A DNA stretch of 5,830 nt, taken from contig CALVZR010000233.1 in the NCBI GenBank assembly GCA_944372565.1, forward strand, positions 1 to 5,830, given 5' to 3'. The position numbers were made by a program, and so were the translations under genes. The notes under the pieces are model-generated. The model saw only the letters and a list, made by a program, of their open reading frames with translations, was not told the origin of the DNA and searched no databases. The stretch comes from an uncultured Clostridia bacterium (GTDB taxonomy: Bacteria > Bacillota > Clostridia > Christensenellales > Borkfalkiaceae). This document shows positions 5,761 through 5,830 of the stretch, piece by piece; position 1 is the stretch's first letter; each line of letters starts with the position of its first letter.

Positions 5761-5799
5761 TGAAAAAGCTCGTCGCAAGCGACATATCGCTTGCGACGA
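5761..5799 (-). terminator. Terminator of the tRNA transcript, minus strand
   Basis: TCGTCGCAAGCGA (5770-5782) pairs perfectly with 5787-5799 around a CATA loop, a 13-bp stem. On the minus strand it begins 2 bases after the tRNA CCA end and is followed by GCTTTTTCA. Position and T-run make a tRNA terminator the clear reading. Confidence 0.75.
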
Positions 5800-5801
5800 A
5801 C

Positions 5802-5830
5802 TGGTGCCAGTAGTGGGACTCGAACCCACA
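5802..5830 (-). tRNA. tRNA, 3' part only, continues beyond the window; isotype not determined
   Basis: Read on the minus strand from 5830, there is a T-arm with stem GTGGG (5829-5825), loop TTCGAGT (5824-5818) and matching CCCAC (5817-5813). The acceptor 3' strand TACTGGC (5812-5806), discriminator A (5805) and encoded CCA (5804-5802) follow. The 5' acceptor strand should read GCCAGTA outside the window. The anticodon is not in view, so the amino acid is unknown; threonine is a guess from acceptor-stem resemblance only. Confidence 0.88.

Larger units (their letters stand above)
5323..5763 (+). pseudogene. Remnant of a hypothetical gene lacking a usable start
   Basis: After a stop at 5320-5322 the frame is open to 5763. 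The first part reads like real protein (RNAARKLLYDGFHMP, then ECSIANLSGGFKLAWDLFDELNPYE, to about 5485) and is GC-rich like the genes at the left end. I do not recognise the family. AGGAGG at 5324-5329 has no properly placed start codon in this frame, and the first ATG (5377) lacks a ribosome site and begins inside the protein-like part. From 5490 the frame runs through a large hairpin, and after about 5650 it runs through two more, where the peptide (NKTAAQRR and onward) is clearly an artefact. The simplest reading is a 5'-truncated, decayed gene at the right edge of the R-M island. A short intact hypothetical protein from 5377 cannot be excluded. Confidence 0.4.

Noticed and set aside
5616..5813. 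65-residue frame running into the tRNA, although AGGGGG lies 9 bases upstream
   Set aside because: It passes through three hairpins and the 3' end of the tRNA, and the peptide looks like translated non-coding sequence.
1..5830. Absence of CTGCAG, the PstI/BsuBI site, in the window when scanned by eye
   Set aside because: Only one or two sites are expected by chance in this length, so the absence says nothing about specificity.
1..5830. CRISPR arrays, transposases, integrases or attachment-site repeats
   Set aside because: None seen; no copy of the tRNA 3' end was found elsewhere in the window.

Overview
The window looks like a chromosomal segment from a Gram-positive gut-type Clostridia (Bacillota, perhaps Oscillospiraceae). 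This is an inference from the GC-rich flanking genes, the strong AGGAG-type ribosome sites and the Bacillota-style GyrI-like and SRPBCC proteins; no marker gene fixes the taxon.

Layout. (1) Positions 1-1086 carry two GC-rich plus-strand genes in tandem. The first is a GyrI-like small-molecule-binding protein broken by a single-base frameshift near 137. The second is a small SRPBCC/START-like protein starting 4 bases after it. (2) Positions 1087-1358 are gene-free. They hold a good extended -10 promoter and a strong ribosome site followed by only a five-codon reading frame, possibly the stub of an older gene or a leader peptide. (3) Positions 1359-5244 are distinctly more AT-rich and form a restriction-modification (R-M) island. 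It holds a BsuBI/PstI-family endonuclease (plus strand), an Eco57I/TaqI-type adenine-N6 DNA methyltransferase (minus strand, convergent with the nuclease), and a third, unrecognised 275-residue protein divergent from the methyltransferase. A 19-bp perfect palindrome lies between the convergent genes. The 107-base divergent intergenic region holds back-to-back promoters with an AGGTT-N4-AACCT inverted repeat between their -35 boxes. (4) Positions 5245-5801 hold a probable terminator for the third gene, a gene remnant without a usable start, and four strong hairpins. (5) Positions 5802-5830 are the 3' end, including an encoded CCA, of a tRNA on the minus strand that continues outside the window.

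How the parts fit. The methyltransferase would protect host DNA from the BsuBI/PstI-like nuclease. No small helix-turn-helix controller (C-protein) gene is visible, so timing may depend on the divergent promoter/operator region and on the convergent layout. The third gene is the main unknown: a second nuclease, a specificity or accessory subunit, or a regulator of the island. The change in base composition at both ends and the nearby tRNA gene suggest that the island was acquired horizontally. No integrase, transposase or flanking direct repeat is visible.
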